The notes under the pieces were generated by a model, which was not told the DNA's origin, did not search any database, and was given only the letters and a program-made list of their open reading frames with translations. The position numbers were made by a program, and so were the translations under genes. From Paenibacillus solanacearum (lineage in GTDB: Bacteria; Bacillota; Bacilli; Paenibacillales; NBRC-103111): DNA of 64,000 nt. The stretch is taken from assembly GCF_910593845.1 (NCBI RefSeq), contig NZ_CAJVAS010000023.1, positions 1 through 64,000 on the forward strand. The letters are read 5' to 3'. Below are positions 42,529-51,311 of this stretch, piece after piece (position 1 is the first letter of the stretch; each line of letters begins with the position of its first letter).

Positions 42529-43707
42529 TCAATCGAACCGCAGCGCGTCGATCGGGCGCAGCTTCGACGCTTTGTCCGCCGGGTACAAGCCGAAAATGAC
42601 GCCGACCAGCACCGAAAACATAAAGGCGTAGAAGCTGATGTCCAGCGAAATCCGGGTCGCCTGCTGCGGGTTAAAATAGGGCAGCAGCAGCGAAATGGCG
42701 ATGCCGACCGTTAGCCCGATCAGTCCGCCCAACCCGCTGATGACGGTCGACTCGACCAGAAATTGCAGCAAAATATTGATCCGCTTCGCACCGATCGACT
42801 TGCGGATGCCGATCTCCCGTGTGCGTTCGCTGACTGTAACGAGCATAATGTTCATGATGCCGATCCCTCCAACCAGAAGGGAGATGCAGGCTACGCTGAC
42901 GAGCTGGTTGGTCAATGTGTTAGTGGCGGCCATGCCGGCCTTCAGCAGCTCGTCCTGGTTAATCAGCTTGAACCCCTCGTCCGACTTGAACGTGAAGGTC
43001 AAGTACTGCCGCATCGTTTCCTGAGCGCGATAAATGTCCTCGCGCGTCGGCGCTTCGATATAGGTCGTGCGGATTTGCCCCAGCTTGAACTGGCGCCTGG
43101 CCGCTTCGAGCGGAACGAGAATCGCCGAATCGATGGAGCTGCCGCTGATGTTCGAGCCTTTCGACTGCAGCGTGCCGATGACTGTGAAGACAACCCCGTC
43201 GATGTTGATGTCTTCCCCGGTCGGGTCGAGGTAGCCGAACAGCGTTCGCGCCACTTCGCTGCCGAGCACGGCCACATTGTTGCGAAAATCGTGGTCGGTA
43301 TGGGACAGGAACCGCCCTTCGGCCAGCTTCGCTTTCATGATCGCCTGATAGCGGTCGTTCGTGCCGATGAGCTGGAACTTCTCCTGCTTGCGGTCATATT
43401 TGACATTGGCATTCGCTTTGACCATCGTCGGAGCAATCGTATCGAATTCGGGCAGCGTTTCGAATCGCATCAGCTCGTCGTAGTCGAGCTGGGTGGCCCG
43501 CCCGGTGCCAGTGACATTGACCACAAGCAGATTCGTTCCCAAGTTTTCGTACTGCTTCGCGATTTCCTCGGAGGTGCCCCGGCCGATGGAGACGAGCGTC
43601 ACGACGGAGCTGACCCCGATAATGACGCCGAGCATGGTCAGCATCGTACGCATCGGGTTGGCTGTCACCGTTTTGAGCGCCATTGCGACCAGTTCGAACA
43701 GCCTCAT
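42529..43707 (-). CDS. MacB-type ABC transporter permease
   Basis: A 392-residue permease with the MacB topology: one N-terminal helix (MLTMLGVIIGVSSVVTLVSI), a large external MacB_PCD domain (about residues 50-240), and three C-terminal helices of the FtsX fold (LVSVACISLLVGGIGIMNIM; then TVISGLGGLIGLTVGIAISL; then AFMFSVLVGVIFGLYPADKA). The motif SERTREIGIRKSIGAKR just after the second helix is diagnostic. These mechanotransmission transporters export peptides, antibiotics or lipoproteins. Overlaps the ATPase gene by four bases. Confidence 0.92.
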   Translation of the reverse strand: MRLFELVAMALKTVTANPMRTMLTMLGVIIGVSSVVTLVSIGRGTSEEIAKQYENLGTNLLVVNVTGTGRATQLDYDELMRFETLPEFDTIAPTMVKANANVKYDRKQEKFQLIGTNDRYQAIMKAKLAEGRFLSHTDHDFRNNVAVLGSEVARTLFGYLDPTGEDINIDGVVFTVIGTLQSKGSNISGSSIDSAILVPLEAARRQFKLGQIRTTYIEAPTREDIYRAQETMRQYLTFTFKSDEGFKLINQDELLKAGMAATNTLTNQLVSVACISLLVGGIGIMNIMLVTVSERTREIGIRKSIGAKRINILLQFLVESTVISGLGGLIGLTVGIAISLLLPYFNPQQATRISLDISFYAFMFSVLVGVIFGLYPADKASKLRPIDALRFD

Positions 43708-44426
43708 GACGTCGCCTCCTTCGGCGAGACGGAGGACAAGTGCGGGGCCAGCCGCTCGTCGTTGACGATCTCGCCGTCCCTCAGCGTGACGACCCGCTTC
43801 GCGTGCGTAGCGATATGGCGGTCGTGGGTGATGAGCACGATCGTATTGCCGGCTTCGTTCAGCTCGATCATCAGCTCGAGCACCTCCTGGCCGGTGCGGG
43901 AGTCGAGCGCGCCGGTCGGTTCGTCCGCCAGCAGAAGCGACGGCCCGATCGCCAGCGCACGTGCGATAGCGACGCGCTGCTGCTGTCCGCCGGACAGCTC
44001 GCTCGGCCGATGATGCCCCCGTTCGCCCATGCCGAGCTTGGCGAGCATCCGGTGGGCCCGCTCGCGCCGTTCCCGTTTCGGCAAGCCGGCGTAGATCATC
44101 GGCAGCTCGACGTTCTCGGCAGCCGTCAGGCGCGGCAGCAAATTAAACTGTTGAAAGATAAAGCCGATTTTCCGGTTTCTCATTTCGGCCAGCTGACTGT
44201 CTGACATTTTCTCCGTCTGAATGCCATCGAGCCTGTAGGAGCCGGAGGAGGGGATATCCAGAAGTCCGATCATGTTCATCAGCGTCGACTTGCCCGATCC
44301 GCTCGGCCCGATAATGGCGACGAAATCGCTCGTCGCTACGTTCATAGAGATGCTCTTTAAGATCGTAAGCGGCTCTGCGCCCCGGTAATATACTTTGGTA
44401 ATGGCTGATAGCTCGATGATATTCAT
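43704..44426 (-). CDS. ABC transporter ATPase, MacB/LolD type
   Basis: The ATPase partner of the permease, about 240 residues. Walker A GPSGSGKST, Q-loop FQQFNLLPRL, signature LSGGQQQRVAIARAL, Walker B LLLADEPTGALDS and the His switch ITHDRHIA are intact. The start at 44426 (MNIIELSAITKVY) is favoured over 44435. The stop overlaps the permease start. Typical MacB-like ATPase with the adaptor upstream. Confidence 0.93.
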   Translation of the reverse strand: MNIIELSAITKVYYRGAEPLTILKSISMNVATSDFVAIIGPSGSGKSTLMNMIGLLDIPSSGSYRLDGIQTEKMSDSQLAEMRNRKIGFIFQQFNLLPRLTAAENVELPMIYAGLPKRERRERAHRMLAKLGMGERGHHRPSELSGGQQQRVAIARALAIGPSLLLADEPTGALDSRTGQEVLELMIELNEAGNTIVLITHDRHIATHAKRVVTLRDGEIVNDERLAPHLSSVSPKEATS

Positions 44427-44457
44427 GTCCGTCACCGTCCCTGCTGTTCATTAAAGC

Positions 44458-46146
44458 TTATTTTTTGGGCGCTGCCGGCGCCTTCGCTCCGTTGTTCCCG
44501 CCGCCACCGCCACTTGCGGCACCTGTGCCGCCGGCTGCCGGAGCTGCGTCGGTCGGCTGGAACTGCTGGCGCAGCCGCGCGTTTTCCTGAGGCGTTCCTT
44601 CCGCGAGCTTCTGTATCGTAGGGATAATGACCCGATCGTTTTCGCTTAGTCCTTCTACGATTTCTACATCGGTTTTGCTGCGAATGCCGATTTTCACCTC
44701 ATGCATCGGATTGACAGTACCGTCCGGCTGCACCAGCGTCACATACCGTTTGCCCTGCTTTTGCTGAACGGACTCGACAGGCAGCAGCAGCGTGTTTTTC
44801 TTTTCCTTGACGAGAATTTCGCCGGTGGCCGTCATTCCGTATTTCAAATCCCGCGTATTTTTCACTGCCAGCGCCACGTCAAAGAACGTTACGCCATTCA
44901 CGGTGTTGCCGACCGACGACACCTGGTTCACCTCGGCCTGAAACACCCGGTCCGGCATCGAGTCGACCCGCACGTCGGCCTTCAGTCCCGCCTTTACGCT
45001 CGGCAGGTCGAGCTCGTCGACCTGGATCGGCAGCTGCATGTTGTCCAGACTCGCGATACCGCCGAACTGCGTATTCGTCGTGACTTTCGAACCGACGGTG
45101 ATGCTGTTGAGGATATTCGTCTTCTTATTGACGAAATCGGTCGAGAACACGCCGTCGAACGGCGCTTTGACCTTGAGCGAATCTACTTTCTCCTTCAGAT
45201 CGGATACGGTGATGCGCTGCTGATCGACAGCCGTCTGCTTGTTCGCGACGTCATCGCCGATCGTATCGTTAACGATCGTGCTAATGATATCGCCGCTTTG
45301 CACGATCATGCCCGATTTATATGGAAGCGTTCCGATGCTGCCGGCAACGTTGGCCAGCACGGTCACGACCGAGCGGTACTGCAATACCGCCTGATCGGTC
45401 GATTTGACGATGCGTTCCCCGATCCGCACCTCGCCCTTCGCCTTCATGCCGGCATCCATCGTACTGTCGTTGGGCACGATGACCTCGACGTCGATAATTT
45501 TGCCTCCTTTGGCGTCGGCCCTCGGCTGGCGACCGATGCTTTGGATGCGCCCGGTCTTGGTCAGCATGAAGCCGTCCAGGTATAGATCGACTGAATCGCC
45601 GACTGCAAACTGAACGGCATCTTCAAGCGGGAACGGCACATTGACGGTAAGCGTATTCAAGTCGGAGATCGTCGCCAGCTTGGTCGTCTTGGTAACCGTC
45701 GTCCCGACGTCGATGTTGTTCACATACACCAGCTTGCCGCCGATCGGCGCTTTCGTCTGCAGCGAGTTCATCTGCTGCTTCAGATCGTTCAATTCCTTGT
45801 TGAGCTGGTTCAGCGTCACCTGCGCTTTCTGGTAATTCGTATCCAGCGTTGGGCTGGATACCTCGAACAGCAGCTCGCCTTGCTTGACGTTCTTGATGCG
45901 GCTCAGCCGAATCGATTTGATCGTCCCGTCCGAAGGCGCGATGATCGTCTGCATGTCTTTGGGCTCGAGCTGCGACGTTCCGGATATCGTAAACCGGATG
46001 TCTCCGCGCCGTACTTCCGCGGTCATCTCCTGCTTCTCCAACTTGCCCGCATGCGGCGTTCGCGATATATACGCGTATGCCGAACCGCCGGCGACGATGA
46101 GCGCGAGCAGGGCGATGGCGGATTTCTTTTTGGCGGCTGAGTTCAT
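44458..46146 (-). CDS. HlyD/MacA-like membrane-fusion (adaptor) protein
   Basis: A 562-residue adaptor with an N-terminal anchor (SAIALLALIVAGGSAYAYI) and the barrel-sandwich/lipoyl halves around two coiled-coil pieces (KAQVTLNQLNKELNDLKQQM; then QRITVSDLKEKVDSLKVKAP), then a beta-barrel domain (GMTATGEILVKEKKNTLLLP). The final 45 residues are Ala/Gly/Pro-rich low complexity. Length is larger than MacA because of a second sandwich unit. First gene of the exporter operon; 346 bp of AT-rich sequence separate it from the HTH-F1beta gene. Confidence 0.88.
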   Translation of the reverse strand: MNSAAKKKSAIALLALIVAGGSAYAYISRTPHAGKLEKQEMTAEVRRGDIRFTISGTSQLEPKDMQTIIAPSDGTIKSIRLSRIKNVKQGELLFEVSSPTLDTNYQKAQVTLNQLNKELNDLKQQMNSLQTKAPIGGKLVYVNNIDVGTTVTKTTKLATISDLNTLTVNVPFPLEDAVQFAVGDSVDLYLDGFMLTKTGRIQSIGRQPRADAKGGKIIDVEVIVPNDSTMDAGMKAKGEVRIGERIVKSTDQAVLQYRSVVTVLANVAGSIGTLPYKSGMIVQSGDIISTIVNDTIGDDVANKQTAVDQQRITVSDLKEKVDSLKVKAPFDGVFSTDFVNKKTNILNSITVGSKVTTNTQFGGIASLDNMQLPIQVDELDLPSVKAGLKADVRVDSMPDRVFQAEVNQVSSVGNTVNGVTFFDVALAVKNTRDLKYGMTATGEILVKEKKNTLLLPVESVQQKQGKRYVTLVQPDGTVNPMHEVKIGIRSKTDVEIVEGLSENDRVIIPTIQKLAEGTPQENARLRQQFQPTDAAPAAGGTGAASGGGGGNNGAKAPAAPKK

Positions 46147-46439
46147 TCGAAATTCCTCCTGTATATGGTAGCCGTACTACTGGTGTATGCGCTTACTTTT
46201 CGTTCCATTCATAAGGAAGCGCATCGTTTTATGCATGGATTTTACAATAGATTACCATAAAAATATGACGAAAATAATAAAGTTTATGTCATATTTTCCA
46301 GGAAAGGAAATGAGAGAAGAGATTCGATGGCATGGAAGGAAATCGTTATAAAACGCAAAAGCGACGACGCGGAGGACTGCAAATGAAACGAATGATTTTG
46401 GATCATGGAGAGATACAATTCAGATTTTTGAAATAATAA
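46147..46439. other. AT-rich divergent intergenic region
   Basis: No gene is evident. A 19-codon frame near 46328 is not convincing. This space must hold the promoter for the leftward exporter operon; the rightward promoter at 46440 is listed separately. Confidence 0.5.
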
Positions 46440-46468
46440 TTGCTTTTAAACGTAATTATAATTACTAT
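46440..46468 (+). promoter_or_regulatory. Promoter and palindromic operator of the HTH-F1beta operon
   Basis: TTGCTT (46440-46445), 17 bases, TACTAT (46463-46468) make a sigma-A-like promoter. The perfect palindrome GTAATTATAATTAC (46452-46465) fills the spacer and touches the -10 box. It is the natural candidate site for the HTH protein encoded next. Confidence 0.6.
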
Positions 46469-46495
46469 ATAAAGTAAATATGGAGGTGGGTAATG

Positions 46496-47566
46496 ATGGA
46501 TGACCTACAGCTTAACGTATCTTTGCTTCGCCGGCGCGTACCGAATCTGACAGCCGCGGCGCGCGCAGTCGGTTTGCGTCCGGCAACCGTCTCGAATCTG
46601 TGCACGGGCAAGACGCCGATAGGGAATGCCGAAGTCAAGACGCTGGTCACTCTCGCTTCGCTGGCGGGATGCAGCGTCGATGAGCTGCTGATTCGCGGAG
46701 GCGGCATGGCGATGATCGAGACCGGCATTAAAGTGATCGACCTGCTCGCTCCCCTCGTCAGAGGCGGCACGATCGGTCTTGCGGGCCGACGCGGCAGCGG
46801 TCAGCTGGTGATGATGGCCGAGCTTTGCCGCCGCATGAAGCGCCGCGGGTATGAGACCGTCTTTTGGAAGCCGGAAGGGGAGGTTAGCGGCATCGGTAAT
46901 GTGGAGAAGTCGGCTGATGCGGTATTTGCCGGGCCGGATGAGGTGGCGGAGCATATCGTCTCCATCCGCAGCGACCGGGACGTATTCCTGTTTGCCGACC
47001 GGACAGTTGTCTTGTCGGGGGAGCTGTTCGCCTTGCGGCAGCGGTTGGAGGACGCAGCGGGGAGGCCGGTCACGACGGCGCTGGTCGACATTCTTTTTGA
47101 AGCGGTTGATGAAGAAGTGCCGTATGGGCCGCTTGATACGTCCTTGCGCTTCGACGTCGATCTGTCCTCCCGAGCGTTGTTTCCGGCCGTTGACCCGGTG
47201 TTCTCCATCTCTACCATGCTGGAAGGCGCTTTATTGGAAGCGACGCACTTGACGCTGCAGCAGCGGGCACGCAAGCTGCTTCGGCGTTACCGAGAACTGC
47301 GGGCGGTCGTAGGCGCCAAAGGATTCGAAGTGTTGACGGAACCGGACGCGGCTGCTTACAAGCGGGGAGAACGGCTGGAAGCTTATTTTTCGCAGCCGTT
47401 TTATGCGACGGAGGTATTTACGAACAAGCCGGGAGAATGGGTGGCGCTGCAGGACACGCTCGATGACGTTCGGCGCATTTTGGACGGTGCGTCCGATCAT
47501 ATGGAGGTCCGGAGGCTCTACTTCTCGGGAAGATTGGCGCTGGAAGACGCGCAGGGCGAACAATAA
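46496..47566 (+). CDS. HTH (XRE/Cro-like) protein fused to a degenerate F1-ATPase beta-subunit-like body
   Basis: A 356-residue protein with two unlike parts (numbers below count from the alternative ATG 46493). Residues about 8-68 look like a Cro/XRE HTH (TAAARAVGLRPATVSNLC; LASLAGCSVDELLIRGG). From residue 74 it follows F1-ATPase beta: MIETGIKVIDLLAPLVRGG, P-loop position IGLAGRRGSGQL (normal GGAGVGKT; the Lys and Thr are lost), DVFLFADR for the Walker B strand, RALFPAVDP, and the C-terminal bundle RLEAYFSQPFYATEVFTNKP then GEWVALQDT. The N-terminal beta-barrel of F1-beta is absent and the catalytic core between P-loop and Walker B is shortened, so ATP synthesis is not possible. Likely a DNA-binding regulator that reuses the beta fold as a sensing or oligomerising part. 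Followed by a methyltransferase. Confidence 0.8.
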   Translation: MDDLQLNVSLLRRRVPNLTAAARAVGLRPATVSNLCTGKTPIGNAEVKTLVTLASLAGCSVDELLIRGGGMAMIETGIKVIDLLAPLVRGGTIGLAGRRGSGQLVMMAELCRRMKRRGYETVFWKPEGEVSGIGNVEKSADAVFAGPDEVAEHIVSIRSDRDVFLFADRTVVLSGELFALRQRLEDAAGRPVTTALVDILFEAVDEEVPYGPLDTSLRFDVDLSSRALFPAVDPVFSISTMLEGALLEATHLTLQQRARKLLRRYRELRAVVGAKGFEVLTEPDAAAYKRGERLEAYFSQPFYATEVFTNKPGEWVALQDTLDDVRRILDGASDHMEVRRLYFSGRLALEDAQGEQ

Positions 47567-47592
47567 ATCGAGGGTCAGGAGGAGGGGCACCG

Positions 47593-48411
47593 ATGACTTC
47601 ATCATTCTCTAATCGAATGCAGCACACGGACTGGATTGAGCCTCACAGCCGGGCATGGTACGAGCAGCTTGCCGGTGAGTACGGGGAGTACGCCTATCCG
47701 TGGAAATCCGAATTTGACGAGCCAACCGCCGAAACGATGTTCGGGCAACGGCTGGAGGCGAGGATCGGGGAGCATACCCGGCTGCTCGACGTCGGTTGCG
47801 GTCATGGGGACTTTCTACACCGGTGGGCCGGTCATGCGATGGAAGCGGTAGGAATCGATGTCGTCGAACCGTTCATCGCTACGGCGAACCGCCGTAGACT
47901 GCAGCCTTCGCACCGGTTTTTGACCGTTGACGTCAATGAGGGGCTGCCATTCGAGGACGGTTATTTTGACATGGTCAGTTCGAAAAAGGGCCCTTGGCTC
48001 TATCGCAAAAGCGGCGGGGAAGGCCGCAGAGTGATCAAGCCGGGAGGGACGGTGCTGCATTTGATGCACGGAGGCACGGATGGCGGGTTGCGGGCGCTGT
48101 TCCCCGACTTGTATACACCGGTGCCGCCGTTCGATAAACAAAGGTCCTTGCAGCATGTGGCGAAGCAGCTGGAGCTTGCGGAGAGCGGCTTGACGGATAT
48201 GGAGATCGAGGTTGTCGAAGAGGTGGAATATTTATCCAGACCGATCGATGTGCTGATCAAAAAGTACTTTGGTCAAAGCCGCGCTTTGCGGGAGCAGGTA
48301 TGGCGGGAGCGTCTGGCCGGTGTGGAAGAGGTGTTTCATAAGCATGCGACGGCCCGGGGGCTTCAAGTGACGAATGTGTACTATATTGTGACCGGCAGGG
48401 TTCCCTTCTAA
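47593..48411 (+). CDS. Class I SAM-dependent methyltransferase
   Basis: A 272-residue methyltransferase. Motif I is LLDVGCGHGDFLHRWAGH, motif post-I EAVGIDVVEPF and the acidic/LHL-type strand VIKPGGTVLHLMHGGTDGG. The mid region MVSSKKGPWLYRKSGGEGRR lacks the usual NPPY of nucleic-acid adenine methylases, so a small-molecule or protein substrate is more likely. Strong ribosome site AGGAGGAGG; 26 bases after the HTH-F1beta stop, so one transcript. Ends before a bidirectional terminator at 48535. Confidence 0.85.
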   Translation: MTSSFSNRMQHTDWIEPHSRAWYEQLAGEYGEYAYPWKSEFDEPTAETMFGQRLEARIGEHTRLLDVGCGHGDFLHRWAGHAMEAVGIDVVEPFIATANRRRLQPSHRFLTVDVNEGLPFEDGYFDMVSSKKGPWLYRKSGGEGRRVIKPGGTVLHLMHGGTDGGLRALFPDLYTPVPPFDKQRSLQHVAKQLELAESGLTDMEIEVVEEVEYLSRPIDVLIKKYFGQSRALREQVWRERLAGVEEVFHKHATARGLQVTNVYYIVTGRVPF

Positions 48412-48534
48412 AGAGGGATATGGCGAGAGCTGCGGGCGGATGAAGGCCGTCGGGATGGACTCAATAAGCGAAGGCTTGAACTTGGATCCGGTACTTCTCG
48501 TTCCGGCTGCCATTGCCCTCATTCAGGAAAAGAA

Positions 48535-48578
48535 AAAGCGCCCTGAAACAAAATCACGAGGATTTTGCAGGGCGCTTT
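48535..48578. terminator. Bidirectional terminator between convergent genes
   Basis: AAAGCGCCCTG (48535-48545) and CAGGGCGCTTT (48568-48578) form a perfect 11-bp stem; the loop of 22 bases can fold further. A/T flanks on both sides serve the methyltransferase gene and the leftward aminotransferase gene. Confidence 0.8.
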
Positions 48579-48582
48579 ATTG

Positions 48583-49773
48583 TTACTTCACCGCATACGC
48601 GGCGGCTGCTTTGCAGAACCGCTCCACTGCTTCCTGGAGCAGTGAGCGCGGGCAGGCGAGGTTGATGCGCAGGTAGCCTTCGGCTTCCGTACCGAACACG
48701 GAGCCTTCGCTGAAGGCAACCCTTGCTTCCTCGAACATGAGCTTCTTCAAGCCTTTCACGTCGAGTCCGAGCTTGCGGCAATCGAGCCAGAGCAAGTACG
48801 TGCCGTCGGGTCGCATCACTTCGACCTGCGGCAAATGCTCAGCCAAGTAGCCGATCGCGTACTCTACGTTGCCGTTAATATAATGCATCAGCTCATCGAG
48901 CCATTCGTCGCCTTCGTTGTACGCGGCTTGTACCGCATCCGGCACGAAAAAGTTCGTCATATGGAGACTGAGCGTCTTGATGCGCATATCGAATTTTCGT
49001 TTGATCTCGGGATTCGACGCCACAATGAAGGACGATTGGATACCGGGCAAATTGAACGTCTTGGTTGGCGCCAGGCAAGTAAGCGTAATATTCGCCAGCT
49101 CCTCGGACAGCGATGCGAACGGCACGTGCGTGTGCCCGGGCAGCGCCAAATCGCAGTGAATTTCGTCGGAGATGACGGTAACGCCGTAACGCAGGCACAG
49201 CTCCCCGAGACGCAGCAGCTCCTCGCGATCCCAGATGCGGCCGCCCGGATTGTGCGGGCTGCAGAGCAGCAGCAGCTTCGCTCCTCCGCGCATCAGCTCT
49301 TCCAGATGCGCGTAATCCATCTCGTACCTGCCGTCGCGCAGGATGAGCGGATTTTTAGCCACTTGCCGGCCGTTCATGCGAATGACGTCGTAGAACGGAT
49401 AATAGACCGGCGATTGCAGGATGACCTGGCTCCCCGGCTCGCTGTACAGCTCGACGGCCAGACTGAGCGAAGTGACGATCCCGGGGGAATCGGTGATCCA
49501 TTCCGGCCGAAGCGTCCAGCCGTGGCGGCGCTCGAACCAGCGGATGATCGCCTCCACATAGGAGTCGCTCTTGATGCTGTACCCGTAGATCCCCTGCTCG
49601 GCGCGGCGAACGAGCGCTTCCTTGACAGCGGGAGGGCTTTCAAAATCCATATCCGCCACCCACAGCGGCGTAATATCTTCGCGTCCGAACAGCTTGACGG
49701 ACTGGTCCCATTTATACGAATGGGTGTTGCGGCGGTCGATGATGCGGTCAAAATGATACTTCAAGCAGCTCAC
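48583..49773 (-). CDS. PatB/MalY-type PLP-dependent C-S lyase/aminotransferase
   Basis: A 396-residue fold-type I PLP enzyme. The start FDRIIDRRNTHSYKWDQ is diagnostic for PatB/MalY cystathionine beta-lyase-like proteins. PLP contacts are visible: SPHNPGGRIW (Asn), SDEIHCDLALPGHTHVPF (Asp) and APTKTFNLPGIQSS (Schiff-base Lys). Members cleave cystathionine or other cysteine conjugates to thiol, pyruvate and ammonia, and in E. coli MalY also represses the maltose system. No linked transport or sulfur gene here. Length is normal. Confidence 0.9.
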   Translation of the reverse strand: MSCLKYHFDRIIDRRNTHSYKWDQSVKLFGREDITPLWVADMDFESPPAVKEALVRRAEQGIYGYSIKSDSYVEAIIRWFERRHGWTLRPEWITDSPGIVTSLSLAVELYSEPGSQVILQSPVYYPFYDVIRMNGRQVAKNPLILRDGRYEMDYAHLEELMRGGAKLLLLCSPHNPGGRIWDREELLRLGELCLRYGVTVISDEIHCDLALPGHTHVPFASLSEELANITLTCLAPTKTFNLPGIQSSFIVASNPEIKRKFDMRIKTLSLHMTNFFVPDAVQAAYNEGDEWLDELMHYINGNVEYAIGYLAEHLPQVEVMRPDGTYLLWLDCRKLGLDVKGLKKLMFEEARVAFSEGSVFGTEAEGYLRINLACPRSLLQEAVERFCKAAAAYAVK

Positions 49774-49926
49774 CTCATTTTACATAACGGTTTTATACCT
49801 ATCTTGATATTGTACCATGTTTTGCGGGGAAACCGTTACTTCCTGCGCTAGGATTGTGTAATTGCCGCGAAGGGGTATACTGGAAACGAAGGTATGACGC
49901 ATTTACCAGAAAAAGGAGTTGATCCT

Positions 49927-50997
49927 GTGCCGCAGCATCAGTCAGGCGAATATCAGGTATATATCGGAAGCTACGCTCCGGAAACAGCCGCGGGCATTTA
50001 TCAGTTTGCCCTTCGGCGCGAGAGCGGGGAGCTTCAGCGGAAGCGGGAGCTGACGGGGGTCGAGAATCCGTCCTTCCTGGAGGTGAACCCGGAGGAGACC
50101 CGGCTGTACGCAGTCAGCGAGACCGGGCAGGGAAAGGTAGTCGGCATCGCGATCGAACCAAGCGATGGGCTGCGCATCCTGGACGGGCAGCCTACGCTGG
50201 GCGGCGCACCCTGCCATTTGCGGCTGTGCGGCGATGACCGTCTGCTTGTCGTGGCGAACTACAATGGCGGCAATATCGTGCTGTACCCGATCGAAGCGGA
50301 CGGGGGCATCGGGCCGCTGGCATGCGAAATCAAGCATACGGGAAGCAGCGTTAACCCGGAGCGGCAGGAGCGGCCGCACCCGCATTCCGTGTTCCCAGAT
50401 CCGTCCGGGCACTTTGTGCTGGTTCCCGATCTGGGGACGGACCAGATTATGGTGTACCGGCTTGACCGGGCGGCGCGCAAGCTGTCACTTCACCGCGAGG
50501 TGGCGGCAAGGTCCGGCTCCGGTCCGAGGCATTTGGCGTTTCATCCGGCCGGAGACGCGCTGTACGTCATTCACGAGCTCGATTCGACCGTCACCTCGTA
50601 TACGTACGATGCGGCGAGCGGCGAATTGAAGGAGCAGGACACCTGCTCGACGCTCCCGGCCGATTACAACGGCTGGAATGGCTGCGCCGAAATCAAGGTG
50701 TCGCCATGCGGTCGTTATTTGTACGCGTCCAATCGCGGGCATGACAGCATTGCCGTATTCGCGATTGCCGAGGACCGCGTCTTACTGACGGCAACCCAGC
50801 ATGTATCCAGCGGAGGAAAGACACCGCGCAATTTTGCGCTGACGCCCGACGGCGCTTACTTGATCGCCGCTAATCAGGATTCGGACACGATTGTGACGTT
50901 CGCGGTAGATCCGGATACGGGCAAACTGACGGAGACCGCGAGGGAAACCGGCGTGCCCAAGCCGGTATGCATCCGGGTCGCCGCGCAGGAAAAGTAA
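49927..50997 (+). CDS. Lactonase family protein (seven-bladed beta-propeller, 6-phosphogluconolactonase-like)
   Basis: About 356 residues with repeated propeller blades (YQVYIGSYAPETAAGIYQFA; RDPSF-like ENPSFLEVNPEETRLYAV; RPHPHSVFPDPSGHFVLVPD). The segment HPHSVFPDPSG and GPRHLAFHPAGDALYVIHEL match the YbhE/Pgl lactonase family that hydrolyses 6-phosphogluconolactone in the pentose phosphate pathway. I chose GTG 49927 because AAAGGAG stands eight bases before it; the upstream ATG at 49894 has none. Monocistronic. Confidence 0.88.
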   Translation: MPQHQSGEYQVYIGSYAPETAAGIYQFALRRESGELQRKRELTGVENPSFLEVNPEETRLYAVSETGQGKVVGIAIEPSDGLRILDGQPTLGGAPCHLRLCGDDRLLVVANYNGGNIVLYPIEADGGIGPLACEIKHTGSSVNPERQERPHPHSVFPDPSGHFVLVPDLGTDQIMVYRLDRAARKLSLHREVAARSGSGPRHLAFHPAGDALYVIHELDSTVTSYTYDAASGELKEQDTCSTLPADYNGWNGCAEIKVSPCGRYLYASNRGHDSIAVFAIAEDRVLLTATQHVSSGGKTPRNFALTPDGAYLIAANQDSDTIVTFAVDPDTGKLTETARETGVPKPVCIRVAAQEK

Positions 50998-51104
50998 TTT
51001 TCGGCCAGCGTGACAGTGGTCCATGCTAGCTGGTCCGGCGCACATATACTGAATGGGAGCGGAGGGACGGGGCGCTGCTTAGTTCAGTACGGGGAGTGAA
51101 TCGG

Positions 51105-51221
51105 ATGGGCTTCTTCGGAGGTGCGTTCAGCTGTTTCGGCGGTTTTATTGCGGCCGGCGCCATTCTGGTGCTGTTCATTTTGCTTGTTATTGTGGCCTGC
51201 ATTGGATTTTTCTGGGTATAA
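51105..51221 (+). CDS. YjcZ-like small hydrophobic (sporulation) peptide
   Basis: A 38-residue peptide: a Gly/Phe-rich head (MGFFGGAFSCFGGFIAAG) then one membrane helix (AILVLFILLVIVACIGFFWV). This pattern resembles YjcZ-type peptides that are abundant in spore-forming Bacillales. GGGGAG stands eight bases before ATG; a GTG at 51096 is in frame. The gene is well isolated. Role in the spore is a family-level inference. Confidence 0.6.
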   Translation: MGFFGGAFSCFGGFIAAGAILVLFILLVIVACIGFFWV

Positions 51222-51311
51222 ACCGGCCCCTTGCGGGCGGACGGAATGAGAATTGCAGCTTGTCTTGCTGAAGACGGGCTGCAATTTTGTTTTGTTCGGC
51301 GGCGCTGTGAA

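Noticed and set aside
46565..47566. Reading the F1beta-like body as a working ATP synthase beta subunit
   Set aside because: Walker A lacks Lys and Thr, the beta-barrel domain is missing, and no other atp gene is near.
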